In this document: piece by piece, positions 9,016-20,188 of the stretch | Layout of the letters: each line of letters starts with the position of its first letter | Numbering within the stretch: the stretch's first letter is position 1 | DNA from: Perkinsus olseni | Taxonomy: Eukaryota > Perkinsozoa > Perkinsida | Assembly (NCBI GenBank): GCA_013115125.1 | Contig: JABANN010000393.1 | Coordinates: 1-33,059 of the forward strand | Direction of reading: 5' to 3' | Length of the DNA stretch: 33,059 bases | The notes under the pieces: generated by a model | What the model saw: only the letters and a program-made list of their open reading frames with translations | Told to the model about the DNA's origin: nothing | Databases searched by the model: none | Translations under genes and position numbers: made by a program

Positions 9016-10264
9016 ATGATGCCTGTTAACAACGATGATGTCATAGGAAGGCCGGCTGGACATTCGCCTCCTCCTCCTCCTCCTCCTCCTGCTGCTGGGT
9101 CGGCTCCGAGTCCGGCAACCTCCCCTACAGCGTCGTCCGCTACAGGGCTGCTGCTGTTGCCAGTGGAGAGCAGACAGGCCGCTGGGCAGGAGGAGAACAG
9201 CGGCTTGCTGCCGATCGTGTCCAGAACGTCACAGGAGTATCTTAAGCTTGCAAGTAGTGCTCATGGGGGTCAGCAATGGGGGGTTTCGAGATGGCCACGG
9301 AGGTTGATTATCTCCTCTTTTGCCACTGTCTTCCCGGTCTGGTGGTAACCGTACTGTGTCTTCCCCATCATCAACATCCCTGTACCGCCTCGCTACCTTC
9401 TGCTGCATAGTCACTCTCGTCGTCTCCATTTCAGTTGAGTCCCACGAGGGTTCCGGCGGCTCCACCATAGCTGGTTCCGAAGCCGACGAGGACGAGGAGG
9501 AGGAGGAGGAGGCGATGATCGCCTCTCTCTGCTATGATGCTCCCGGCGACAAGACAGCTCGGGGGGCCTCCAAATTCCTCCTCGGCTTGCCTCAAAACTT
9601 TATGGCCGCCTCCACCGATACCGAAGATTCCGACGTCGATTCGCCGGGAGGAGGAAGGCCGAAAACTGTGCGGTTCGGTTGTGGATCTCCGGGCTCGGTG
9701 ATGGTGAAGAACGACTCTTCGGGCGAGCTGTCCAAGCGGACGGCGAGTCTTTTGCGGAGGTATCGGTCGTCCTCCGTCATCACTGTCGTTCATGTGTACG
9801 ACGGTGTTGAGTATGACGGCGAGGAGGAAGTCGAGTCCGATGATGGCTTTAACGAGGCCATGCTCCTCAATGGCGCCGATGATGACGATTCCTATTCTGA
9901 GAAAGAGGAGGAAGAGGAGGAGGAGGAGGAGGCACCGAAGCCGCCGGTGCTCCTTCGTCGTGCTCAGTCAGCGCCTGCCAATGTCCTCTTGCCTCGCAGC
10001 CGCATGGCCTCTGATGGCGATGTGATAGCAGCGTTGTTGTCACCTATACGACGGTCCACCCCATGCGATCCATCCTCGCCTTGCCTCACCCTCACCTGTG
10101 GTGTCGACAAGAGCGCGCCTTCTGGCCGACGACACTCCGTTGGGGAGGTCATCCGTGGCTGTAATGGTGATCGGAAACGGAACCCCTTTCTGATGGCCAT
10201 GCTTGAGAAGGGCGGATCGACCTGCTGGAGACGCCACCACATCGCGTGCGCAGTGCATTCCTAA
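9016..10264 (+). CDS. Acidic low-complexity protein with RVxF-like motif, unknown
   Basis: Two exons, 9016-9268 and 9435-10264, joined by a 166-nt GT-AG intron, give 360 residues in frame. The spliced model is preferred because the second frame alone lacks an early ATG. Exon 1 carries a run of eight prolines and a Ser/Thr/Ala-rich tract. Exon 2 has two Glu/Asp runs, encoded by GAG/GAA microsatellites near 9495-9512 and 9905-9932. In between is KTVRFG, which fits the RVxF docking pattern for protein phosphatase 1. Basophilic phosphosite-like motifs RRAQSAP and RRHSVGE follow. These hints suggest a phosphorylated regulatory scaffold, but this is inference: low-complexity proteins yield such motifs by chance. 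No family recognised. Confidence 0.55.
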
Positions 10265-11465
10265 GAATGAGCTCTTCTTGCATGATACCATCATCATGTT
10301 GTTTAGTCCCCCTTATTTAGCCTCACGCCAGCATTTTATCCGACTGGCTTGTTCTGTTCCATACCTAATTTTTCGCAACTTATCACCACTTCCCATGCCG
10401 CTATTCGACGACCACTTGTCAGAGCGATTCCTGGCAGTGACTGTCGACGGTATCTAGTGTTGCGGTATCGCGGAAAGTGTATATAATAATAATTACAGTA
10501 ACGCTCTCGCCTCCTTATTTGTGTTATATTTGTGGACGCTTCAGCCAGTGGATGTCCCCCCTTCCCACTGGCCGCCATCACCACCCAGCGTTTCTGTCGG
10601 TTGCCTCTCACCCACTAAGGAGCCTCTGTATTAATAGCCATCATGGTCGTCAGTCTTTCGATCATCATCATCATCACTGTCCTTGCCTTTAGCTCCAGCA
10701 CGGTTACCAAGGGGCCGCTACTACCCTTCTCGAAGCCACACTCGTCCCGAGCTGGCATGAGTCTGTGCTTAGCTGAAGGCCTCTCTTGTGTATGACGATC
10801 CTCTCAACTAAGACATCGAAGGTGGCGACTATTCACAATTACATTAGTCGTCACTTCCGCCGTCCGCTGGTTGCTTTTCGTTCCCTCACGTCCTCATTGT
10901 TATCTGTTTAGAGTCGTAGTATTAATCACCGCCTGCTCTTCCTGTATTGCCATGATTACAGCGGCGGCGAGCTGCCATATCGCCCGGGATGTTGCAGCGT
11001 CGTCGGGCGCAAACCCTTTCATTGTAGCATAGCCTCGCCATTAACGAAGCTAAGGCCACCGCTGTTGACAAATCCCGACCAGTGTTCGGGAAAAATACTA
11101 CTAGTTTGTGCTTGTTTGCGATTGAAGCAGGGTCCTCACATGAGAAGATGACGGTTGTTCTGCCTTCCGTCTGTTTGTTTAGTAGTAGACGAAGGAAGCC
11201 TGCTGGTGATGATGACGATTGTTGTTCTGAACTCGAAGTAGCGTTCGTGTTATCAGCACTAAACCGCGATGATTGTCTTTCCGCCGCTGACCAGTTGATA
11301 TTGCGAAGATGAGGTTTCTCCAACACTTCTGTCTTGTTGTTAATTTCCAACCTGCGCCAGTGCGGAGTAGCAGGAGAGGTCGGATGGCTCTCCTGTCAGC
11401 AGCGCTCCTCTTGACGACCGGACTCGGCCGAACGCCTGATGAGTACTGGGGCAAAGTCCACGTAG
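10265..11465. other. Stretch of about 1.2 kb without a supported gene
   Basis: The stretch contains an AT-rich 3' flank, an ATCATC microsatellite near 10662-10680 and several short frames on both strands. The longest is a minus frame at 10922-11350 with no recognisable composition or splice context. The 5' end of the second ankyrin gene probably lies in its last 150 bases; candidate ATGs are at about 11309 and 11384. Confidence 0.45.
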
Positions 11466-12812
11466 GCCGCCCTCGATAGTCGGACTGACCGGACAGTACC
11501 GTTCTCGAAGGTCCAATCTTACCCTGAGGATTGGAGGCAGCCCGAGGTCCCTGCTGACCACCGAGCTCAGGGGGCTGAGGATAACAATCCCATAGACCAA
11601 CCAGTGGGCCATCTTGAGTGTCATCTCACAGTCTCTCTCGTTCCAGATACACGAGGCGTGCCGGGCAGGGGATCTCGAACGAATCAAACTGCTCGTGAAG
11701 GCCGGCGCCCGGATCGATGCCCCTGGTAGGGAGCCGGTGCTGTCGCTGTGAAGTCGCCCGTTCGTCAGGCCGGGATTTCGAGTCGTGCGTTTTCAGAGCG
11801 GCTGGTCAGGGGCAGATGGAGACGCTCGAGTGGCTGATGCGTCGAGGGGCCAACGCGACGTGAGCCGCAGCCTCTTGAGCTGACACTTCATAGCCGCTGT
11901 TATGCAGTACCCGTTCTCGAAGCGGATACACTGCCCTGGACGCCGCTGCTCGGAACGGCCACTTCCAGGTCGTATCTTTTTTGATAACACAAGCAGGCTT
12001 CGACCCCAACCAGCTGCATGAAATTGACGGGTATGTCCACCAGCCGTGGGTCCCCTGATGGATTCCCTTCAATAGATACAGCAGCCTCCATAGGGCCTGC
12101 TGGGGGAAGACCGACAACCATCAGCTCACCGTGAGGGTCGCCCACTGTCAAGTAGAACCACCGATGCAGGTGCGTACGATGGTGAAGGACCACGGCGGAG
12201 ACCCCCTCGCGCTGTCGAGGAATGGATACCACTGCTACCAGATGACTCCCAATAAAAAGACACGTAAGGTGACCGGACTCACCTTCCTGCGCTCAGGTGC
12301 AAGCAAATGTTGTGCAAAATTTACTGTTACGCCCCTGGATTGCTAGCCTAGCTTGATGTTTTTTTGTGTGTGAGTTTAAAGGCCGACAGTACGGCTTCGT
12401 TACACTACCACTTCCGATGTGCCTTTTGAGGGAGATTAGTTCAGCGACTGACCAAGGTTAACTTCTGCCTGTTGGAAAGGCTCTCTTCATCAAGCCTAAT
12501 AAGAATAGGTTCTTGTTGTAGTTATAGCTCATGAACGACAGTCGTTCAACGACTCCTATCGAGTTATCTAGTGTCAGGTAAATGGATTCGCAAATGGCTC
12601 CGAAGCAAAGGCTTGAGTGTGCCCGACCTGAAGGACCTCAAACTAACTCACCAACAGAGGGACGCGGAGGAGAAGAGGAGAGAAGGTACCCGTTGATCCA
12701 GCATGGACTAGATCTTGGCGGCTTGGCAGAGTTGGGCTTTGCGAGTGATGAGAAGACCGAAGAAGAGCTGGACGGTTACGTCGCGGGAGTACCGACGAGG
12801 TCCGAGCTCTGA
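11466..12812 (+). CDS. Ankyrin-repeat protein 2, at least eight exons
   Basis: Exons 11466?-11603, 11647-11747, 11797-11859, 11908-12030, 12076-12130, 12170-12264, 12578-12685 and 12730-12812 join in frame through GT-AG introns of 43, 49, 48, 45, 39, 313 and 44 nt. Ankyrin cores are IHEACRAGDLERIKLLVKAG, AAGQGQMETLEWLMRRGANA, GYTALDAAARNGHFQVVSFL and GYSSLHRACWGKTDNH, with a last degenerate repeat at RNGYHCYQM. A basic linker (KKTRKWIRKWLRSKG) then leads to a charged helical tail and an acidic C-terminus. It is a protein-binding scaffold of unknown partner. The first exon has no clear ATG. A signal-peptide-like frame (MALLSAALLLTTGLG, near 11384) lies just upstream but I could not splice it in. 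The 313-nt intron holds a degraded repeat. Confidence 0.75.
12265..12577 (+). other. Long intron of ankyrin gene 2 with repeat-like segment
   Basis: This GT-AG intron is about seven times the length of its six sister introns. Its last 60 bases resemble the second tandem unit upstream of the hydroxylase (24605-24645): CTCATGAAC, then AGTCGTT, then a CTAGTgTCAGGT-like end. In this intron that final block supplies the 3' splice site (GTGTCAG|GTAAATGG). Confidence 0.45.
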
Positions 12813-13049
12813 TGTCTATGGCATCCGTTGTTTATGGCAATGCAACGGTTGTGTTAGTGAGTTAGAGCAAATCTTCGTCAACGCCAGCCACACACGAAGT
12901 TTCAATCCCAACAGTTTATCGGGAGTTGACGAAGAGTTGGTATGTGTCAGTTTTACTTGGGGAACACAAGAATCCGCTAGGGGGCAGTAGAAACGGAAAT
13001 GACCGCGGAAATGCAACACAAAATAAAAAATGTAAATACGCGAGAGCCA

Positions 13050-15741
13050 TCAGAGGCTTCCTCTCGACCGCAAGTACGCTTCCGCATATGGTCGCCAATA
13101 GTCGGTAGTCCTCACACGGAGACCGAAGGCCAACGCTAGGGAACGTATCATCACACTGCACCTACACGACGAAGGAGTGGTGATTTGGTGAAAAGGTGGT
13201 ACTAGAGGGACCTGCAGACCATCACTGCGTCCTGGGAAATCGACACAGCCGGGTCACGCTTCTCCATCTCCTCTAAGAACTGATGTATGTTCATACCTGG
13301 GAGGTGGGTCGAGTAAAACTCGGGAGACGCTACTGACCTTCGGGAATGACATCAGGCGAGGTGTCCCTGTCCAGCCAGAATGCTATCAAACGACGGGCTA
13401 TCTCGGGGTCATTGTACTTGTGACGGTACCCAGTGGCGAAAAGGATCTGACGAGCCCAGATGGCCGGGTCGAAACCTTCACCGCACCTTCATCGTAGTGT
13501 CGTCGTCATGCTCATTCAACGCTATCACGAGACGTGCCATATGCTCCCGAAAGGACGGGTCCAAACGCTTCACCTGCGGAGGAAGCCTATAGCGTGAAGG
13601 GGAGGGCGGGGGGCGGGCCGGGTTTGCCTGTCCGAAATCGATGAGGCCCAGGCGACCATCGGGCATGAGGAGAATGTTGCCCGGGTGCGGATCGCCGTTG
13701 AAGGTGCCGTGGGTGAATACCTAACGAGGGTCGAGTGAGAATGATACTAAAAGGCGAGAGCAGACCGTACTTGTTCGCCGTGGACCTTCATTACGGTCGC
13801 GAGAAGGTCAGCAGTATTGGGAGGGAGGGCTGTGAGGCCCCAGTGACCTACGGTCCCTGAGGGGGAGAGACGCTACGAAAACTGAGGCCACCGACGTAAC
13901 GAAGGAAGACGATCGGGCGTAATCGAACTGCAGTCCTCGGTTGATGGTTCTCGGACGAAAGAATCGATGGGCAGTATCCCACCCCACCAAAAGTGCAAAC
14001 GTAAGCAGCGGCGCGTAGGCCGTCCAGAGATCGGACGAGGGCCTTGCGGAGGGTCTGCTTGTAGGCCTCGGCCGTAGTATGGGACAGGTCTGAGTGCAGC
14101 AACATGCACGGACCATGACCATCCCAAGGGAGGTACTTTTCCTCCGCCGCAGCCGTTCAACATGCTCGCGTTCAAGCTCTTCCACTGGCCGGCCTTGCCG
14201 GGCAGCCTCCTCACGGAGGAAGTCCATCAGCCCATCGAGAAGCTTCGTCCCGCCTGCGGAAAGTCCAGCTGGACGTACGGGAAGGCCGCATTGATCACCT
14301 CTGAGGTACTCCATCACCAGCACTCTCTTCGTACACAGGTTTAGGTGAGATTTTGGTATGACCACCCTGCCCGGACCATCACAAGGTGCAGCAGCCGTCA
14401 GAATAAACCTACTTGTGTCCCCAGTGGGGCATGATCTTCTCTCGTATCTCCTCCATATTCTCTGCTTCAAGTCGATAGTCAAACTCCGTTAAAAACTGGC
14501 TTTCAATCTCGTCCAGGGGTTGAACCTGCGACCATGGCCGCCTTCTGCTCGACGCGTTCGAGCCGACCCACCAACTGCGGCAAAGCCATTTTACAAAATG
14601 CCCGGCAGGAGGCCAGGTCCGCTCTGAATTGCTCCTCTATGTTCTCTGGTTGCACCTTCGAGAAGGGTGACGGTGGCAGTGGAAGGGAGGGCTGCTGCTG
14701 ACCTTAATAGCCACTTCATGGCCACCGTACTCCTCGCGAAGGACGCCTCGGTAACACTGCCCTATGCTGGCGCTCCCCACTGGATGAGGGTCCACCAATT
14801 GGAAGATCTCTGACAAGCCTGTGATGCCAAGTTCGTGCTTTATTACCTGACAACTGCACAGATCTTGCGTGAGAGAGCGACGCTCTCAGAGCGTAGAAAA
14901 CTCAAGGGCGAGGATGTGCGCGAGTTTGTAGTCCAACGTCTACGGTTGTTCCGGCTTAGTTAGAATCGAAGCCGATGTTCTCAGTTGGGGAGTTTCTGTA
15001 GCGTTGAGATGCAGTGCGGTGAGGCAAGCAGTTCGGGAAGAAACTCGTCACAATGCAATAAGCAATACACATGGGTCGATAGAAGACGGAAAACCCCGTG
15101 ATGATCAGACTGGGGTCCATCAGGAGCAGTGGCCGAAGGGAGGCACGAGGAGCGTCTGCCGACCTGCTCAGCCTCCGAGAAGGTCATCACCACCGGAGCC
15201 TGGTCCTGCATCTTTCGGCACCACCTCGAGAGGAAACAGATTAGCCTAGCAGGAGAAGGAGAGCGATAGTTTTACTCCAAGTACTGCTTTGGCAAGAACT
15301 CATCCCGCAGGCTCATCATTTGGCTGGCCTTCAGGTAGAAGCCCCGAAGCGCCACAGTAGCGTTGCGGACCACAGGACTGTACTTCTCGTGGAGGGACTC
15401 ATACAGAAGACTCGCCTGGTCTGGACTTGGCCGGATGGACTTCGGAGAGGACTCAGCGTACCTCGAGAGGGAGCGTACTGTGATAGTAGCAGCAGCCTGA
15501 TCGCACCATTCTACAGCCTTATACGCTGCGAACGCTGGTAAGGCGGTCGACCAGAAGGTGAGAGAGCGCCGAAAACCGTCACGGTCCTGCCTGTCCACTC
15601 GGTGCCAAGCCACGGCAGGGACGGCTCCTGAGGGGACAATGACTGGGCCGCAGCGGAGTAGGGAGTGATGCTACCTAGGCCGCCCACTGTCATGAGGAGA
15701 GGCAGATACCGAGCTCCGGTAGAACCGAAGCTTGCGGCCAT
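13050..15741 (-). CDS. ABC1/ADCK/UbiB-family atypical protein kinase
   Basis: Sixteen exons (complement of 15675-15741, 15276-15627, 15164-15224, 14703-14846, 14572-14655, 14413-14525, 14299-14366, 14137-14253, 14001-14089, 13901-13949, 13771-13856, 13628-13720, 13487-13573, 13338-13446, 13212-13296, 13050-13155) give 569 residues; every phase agrees. Family members act in mitochondria or plastids, several supporting ubiquinone synthesis by ATPase activity. Visible marks in order: [19 protein letters not shown] (the KxGQ region, here K-A-S-Q, residues 122-125), the Ala-rich loop PVGSASIGQ, the VAIK lysine, [16 protein letters not shown], the catalytic [10 protein letters not shown], the metal-binding IDFGQ and a C-terminal [16 protein letters not shown]. 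The N-terminus has a hydrophobic stretch (LLMTVGGLG) that may target or anchor it. One intron (13574-13627) starts with GC. Another (14847-15163, 317 nt) holds repeat A. Exons 9-11 are the least certain. Confidence 0.85.
14916..15044 (+). repeat. Dispersed repeat A, copy 2 (in a kinase intron, antisense)
   Basis: This lies in the 317-nt intron 14847-15163 of the minus-strand ADCK gene, but the repeat reads on the plus strand. It is therefore antisense to its host, while copy 1 at 4581-4705 is in sense. Shared blocks include GTTTGTAGTCCA, TCGAAGCCGATGTTCTCAGT and GTAGCGTTGA. The opposite insertion orientations argue for a mobile or once-mobile element, not conserved intron sequence. Confidence 0.75.
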
Positions 15742-16202
15742 CAGAACCACTCAGAAAATCTGTTATTGAGTCACGAGCCCGCACTATCTGGGACGCGAGA
15801 GAGCGTAACCACCGTGTGCCCTTCTTTACCCCTGCCCGGATGATCTCGTCGTAGATTGGGCTCGAAACACAAGTAACAATGGGTGCTGTGGAAATGGTAA
15901 CTGGTCGTTGATAAATACAAAAGCCAGGCAGCTGTGAGAGTGTCGATCCGGGAAGCAGTTGATTGGGGGCCATCACCGTGCACGACCAGCTCGATTGAGT
16001 CGAGGCATGGCCCGGTAGATGGTGAACAGCGGACGAGGATATCTGAGGCAGGACACTGTGGGTGAGGAGGAGGAGGGGGCAGAGCAACAACGGAAGCTAC
16101 GCCCAGCTCGGCGCCAAGGAATGATCAGTGTGGTTGAAGACGGAATCTCAGTAATTCAACTCAACTTCCAATGGGTAACAGAGCAGGGAAATCGACCACC
16201 AC
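15742..16202. other. Short gap between kinase start and NPRL3-like 3' end
   Basis: Both neighbours are on the minus strand. No open frame here shows family likeness. The NPRL3-like gene may extend into this gap, because its apparent stop at 16203 overlaps a strong 5' splice site (GA|GTAAGT). Confidence 0.4.
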
Positions 16203-19017
16203 TTACTCTCGATCTGACCGGGCATCGGTGAGGAGCTCTTTCATCAACACAAGTTTCCGCTCGTCCATGAAGAGCTCTCGCACCAGCATGTACCTGATGG
16301 AGAGTGGCCCTCCTCCAAGGCAGGTCCCGACTCCCTCGGAGGGCAGCCCACCAGATAGAGTCGATGTCCATGTGAGCCCTCACGCAGTTCTGGATAACAG
16401 ACAGGACGAACATGACGTCGAGGGAGTCGGGGCCGCCGGGCAGGTTGCACTGCCACAAGGCTTCGATCACATGCCGTATCTTTCACACCGGGATAGGTCG
16501 ATCGATCGTCGAGGATACGAGGTCGAGCTTGCCTCATCCAGAGAGAAAAGATTCCTCGGCAGATCTGTCCATATCTGTTCAGCCAGCACCCGGTCACTTT
16601 CGAGAGGCTCGACGACGTCCTCCCGTCCCCTCAGCGTCGCATCGAACGTCTTCCTGCCCGCCCGAGACTGAGCCGGGGCCCCCGCAATCGATGCCGCCGT
16701 GGCCGGCGCTGAGCTCGACCTCAACCCTCGAGGGACGTACAGAGGGGGGTTGTAGTGCAGGTACCTGCCAAGCATGTGGACTTGAAAGCGGCGAGGGGCG
16801 GAACCTACAGAGCCATGTGGACGAGTTGGTCTCTCTCCATCAGCCAAGTCGCCAGGTCGGCAAAGGACTTGGCAGGGACTATCTCCTCGCAGCTCTCTCG
16901 GACCTGCATCAGCGGCTTGCCGTGGGAGAACTCGAACATGACCCGGGGTATCATCTGAAGGTACATTGAGCAAGCTTCAACCTAAGGTGTCTTCTCACCT
17001 CTACCGAGTTGAACTTCACCTCGAAGTCGAGTAGGTCTTCTCGCGTAAGAGGCATTGCACTTGGGTTCGGCACTAGTATCTGACCAGCGCTCGCGTCCGA
17101 GCCCCCCCCCAGGAATACCCCCTACCTGGCACTTCTGCAGAACCGGTATGACTCGGGCCTCTCCTCTCGATACCAAACCTTTCGCAATTCGCAACACCGT
17201 ACCTGGGGAATGATTAGCTAGAGGTGTCAGAAAGCCGCCACAGCAGTGCCGACCCTGCGGTATTTTCAAGGCGCGTGCCACATCCGCCAGGGACTTGGTA
17301 GAGGAGAGGGAGTCCAGCACGAGACGGGCTGTCTGGCTGTGGGCCGAGGAGAGGGCAGTAGGGCCACTCGGGCCACTGTACTGACTGTCGCTCGAGGGGA
17401 TCACTGATGGGGCTCTGAAGGAGCAAATGGAGGTACTCGAGAGAGGAGGGGTGGTCCTACTGAGCGCCAGTGGTCGGCGACACGAGCGGGTAGTCGGCCT
17501 TGGCCCTCACCAGGAGTAGGGTCTTGTCCAGGGTGGCGTCCATCCCGCAGTTGCTGGCCTCGAGGGGGAGAGGCGGGCCGCCGTATGCCGGCATGAGGGA
17601 GTCTGCCTCGGCGTGGCCGGTGATGACCACCCTGACGGAGTTGTTGACGACTAGTGAGGTAGTCGGGCCTTCGCTGAGGGTAGTGAAGACCTTGGTCTGA
17701 GGAAGGCAAGATGGTCACCCGCAGCGGCAGGACTGCATGCTCACCAGTGTGGCCACCAGGTCCTGCCCGGCGGCACTCGCTGCGTCGATCGACGAGTGCC
17801 TTCTCATGGGCTCGACCAGCGGACTAGAGTCCGGCGAGGCGGTGACGGATGGCGTGGAATGCTTCCTCGTGCTCTGAGAAGAGACAAGCATTCCCAGCAG
17901 GGTCCACCTCGGAGTGGCCGTACTTGGTTGACGCAAGAGGGGCCGTTGCCGCGACCAAGGAGGCCCTTTACTTGCTCCGAAAGATACCCGCATCGGTTCT
18001 CCTCAGCCACCAAGGCCCTCGATATCGTTTGGACGGCCTGAGGAGGGTCTCGGCTGCTAGGGGCAGCAGAGATGAGCGCTCACTTGGAAATGCATAGTAG
18101 TCGACCGGAGGGTCACTCGGCGAGCGTCGAAGACGAGGACTATGTTGAACCAACTGACAGCCTGGCAACACACAGCGGCCCCTCAGAGGCTTCCAGATGG
18201 CAGCGGCGCTCTCACCTGGCTTTGAGACGACCTCCGCACAGGTTTGCTGTGACCTCGAGTGCCTGAGGGTACCGTCTATTTATTGGGAGCACCAGGGGTG
18301 GGTACCTGTGGGAGGGTCGGAGCTCCCAGCCCTCCTGCTCGCCGACGTCCGGCCACCCAGGGCTCGGCCACCGGGGCCAACAACAGCTCGAGTGCAGTCA
18401 CAGGGATGACAGACGAACCTGGGAACAGCAGCATCACCTCCACACGATGAGGGGAAGGTGTGGTCTCACCTTAGATGATTCCAAGCCGGGTTGGTCTCAC
18501 AGCGAAAGCAAGGGCTGGCAGTGGTAGTGGTGTGTGTCGAGCTGGCTGCGACCTTGATGGCCTCAGGGAGGTCCAGCGGCCCCGAGTCCATCTCGAAGTC
18601 GAACCTTTTGTTGTTCCAAGACGCTGACGGGCCCGCAAACTTGGCGAACTCGCTGAGGCCTATTCCCAGTATCCTGGGCTCGGTCGAGTTTGGCCCCGCG
18701 GTCTCCGTGGTGGGGCTCGGAGGTGTACTGGACTGCGGCTGGTGGTGCTCAGCCATGTAGTACTGTGATGACGATGTCAACGTGCTGGGGTGCCAAAAGC
18801 AGACCTGACAACGCTCGCTGCCACCTGCCTGGCGTCTCGGGCGACCTCCCACCTGCCCCTGGCCTCCCTGTTGCTGTGCGACCATGACCATCCCTAACAA
18901 GGGCGAGGCCTTCGGTGGCCTCCGCCGATCATGGCCTCTCTTCACGGCACGCGCCACGCCTCTCGTGCTGCGGAGTCTACTACCACCACCGTGGCTGGAG
19001 GAGGATGTTGACATCAC
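16203..19017 (-). CDS. NPRL3: NPRL3/Npr3-like GATOR1 subunit (exon chain partly resolved)
   Basis: Several minus-strand exons, read in order, match the NPRL3 layout. Near 18660-18580 is ILGIGLSEFAKF with NNKRFDFEMDSG, like the ILGF...KFEL longin start. At 17700-17470 are SLVVNNSVRVVI and CGMDATLDKTLLLVRAK. Near 17340-17140 a winged-helix reads SLADVARALKIP, then VLRIAKGLVSRGEARVIPVL. Near 16960-16810 are MIPRVMFEFSHGKPL and SFADLATWLMERDQLVHMAL. At the C-terminus DSLDVMFVLSVIQNCVRAHM, DIDSIWYMLVRELF and LVLMKELL match the FxGKHHLEEIM...LLDKF region. In animals and yeast NPRL3 with NPRL2 and DEPDC5 restrains TORC1 when amino acids are low, at lysosome or vacuole. Intron 16294-16351 is clear; most other exon limits and the N-terminus are not. 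The span is therefore approximate. Identity rests on pattern, not alignment. Confidence 0.6.
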
Positions 19018-19179
19018 CCGATGGCATGAAAACCCCTGGCAACCTCAAAATACTCCTTCTCACCCACCACGCCCAGGCTTCACTCTCGCTTCACTCTCGC
19101 CCAGGCTTCGTAACGCCTCGATCCCAACTCAAACTCAACCGAATGAAGCCCACTGTGGAAGGTTCTTTACATCCATGGG

Positions 19180-19528
19180 CTATGACTCATGGCACGGATC
19201 ATCCTCCACTCGACACTGACGGTCCTCCAGGGCGGTGTCTTCCTCGGCGAGGTAGCCCCTTCAATCATCATCATCATGATTACGGACCGTGGCAGAAGCC
19301 TGTCCGATCATTCTGTGTTCGGAAGTCCTTGCCGCCCAGACGAGAAAGCTGGAAGACGGTCTCGACTCCAACGTTGCTAGCGATAACGTCTTCGATTGAA
19401 TCAGTCTCCTAAGAAAAGGAGAGCCTTCCGCATGATGAGATGGCATGCCGTACGAGAGAAGGCGAGGTTGAGACACGTTGACGGCGGTAGAAGCGGCTCC
19501 AGGGCAGTTCGCGAAAATCATCATACAT
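19180..19528 (-). CDS. 77-aa unknown protein, three exons
   Basis: Exons are the complement of 19475-19528, 19288-19408 and 19180-19238, with GT-AG introns of 66 and 49 nt and a total of 78 codons including the stop. It starts MYDDFRELPWSRFYRRQRE and continues through DVIASNVGVETVFQLSRLGG to a short Cys-containing acidic end (RQCRVEDDPCHES). I do not recognise it. The composition looks like a genuine folded protein with no signal peptide or membrane span. It lies just upstream of the NPRL3-like gene on the same strand. It could instead be the true 5' part of that gene, though its stop argues against this. Confidence 0.4.
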
Positions 19529-20024
19529 GATAGGCAAGGCGACGGAAGATACGGTCCACCCGGTAAAGAGCGGCACACCGATAAGTCACAGATGACTCAC
19601 CAAGTCAGGGCGATCTCCGTCAGGTGGGGACCGCCTTCTGAGCAACACGCAACCGGGCGTAGGCTGTTGCGGGTTTCGTCCTAGAGGAGGCCGCAACCAC
19701 TGCGGCTGAAACAGAGGGGGAGGTTACTGGGAATTTATTGGTATGCGCGAGCATATGCACGGATCAAACGCCAACTCACCCGCATGTTCCGCGTCCTTGG
19801 CCTCTCCTCCGAGTCACTGATGGGCTCCGAAGATTCCGCAACCTAACTGGCGGTTTATGGTACGAGTCGGCGCGGATGGATACGACGGCAGTAGTAGCGG
19901 ACTTCTTACAGTATCATCAACTTCTGAAGCTTCAGAAAAATCAAACAATACCTGCTTGGTTCGCGGTGGAGATCTAGGGTAAGGAACCTGAGGGGTCTAC
20001 TTGTGTGAGAGCCCATGCCCGTCA
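19529..20024. other. Gap upstream of tRNA-Arg, nothing recognisable
   Basis: About 500 bases with only short frames and no repeat or motif that I can assign. It should contain the promoter of the 77-aa minus-strand gene. The internal promoter of the tRNA gene means that no upstream element is needed for it. Confidence 0.4.
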
Positions 20025-20098
20025 GCTCCGCTGGCTCAATTGGATAGAGCGTTGGACTTCTAATCCAAAGGTTGCGGGTTCGAGTCCCGCGCGGAGTA
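20025..20098 (+). tRNA. tRNA-Arg (anticodon UCU)
   Basis: A full cloverleaf of 74 nt without intron. The acceptor GCTCCGC pairs with GCGGAGT (one G-T). The D stem is GCTC/GAGC and the anticodon stem TTGGA/TCCAA encloses loop CTTCTAA with anticodon TCT. The T arm is GCGGG/CCCGC with loop TTCGAGT, and the discriminator is A. It decodes AGA codons. Box B is GGTTCGAGTCC. No run of four or more T lies within the next 40 bases, so its Pol III terminator is distant or atypical. Confidence 0.97.
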
Positions 20099-20188
20099 TT
20101 CCTGCCCAAATATACTGCCAGCGGCTATCGATAGGACTCTACCGAGCATTCAGCCAACAAGCGGATTTTCGAATAACATTGTCTCCAG

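Noticed and set aside
10922-11350. 142-codon minus-strand frame
   Set aside because: No family likeness, low-complexity Ser/Arg composition, no splice context; probably chance.
11340-11687. Minus-strand frame with a hydrophobic, signal-like start
   Set aside because: It is antisense to exons of ankyrin gene 2, whose repeats are unmistakable on the plus strand.
14505-14535. Box-B-like GGTTCAACCCC on the minus strand
   Set aside because: It is the start of a kinase exon ([11 protein letters not shown]) just after a good acceptor; the match is coincidental coding sequence.
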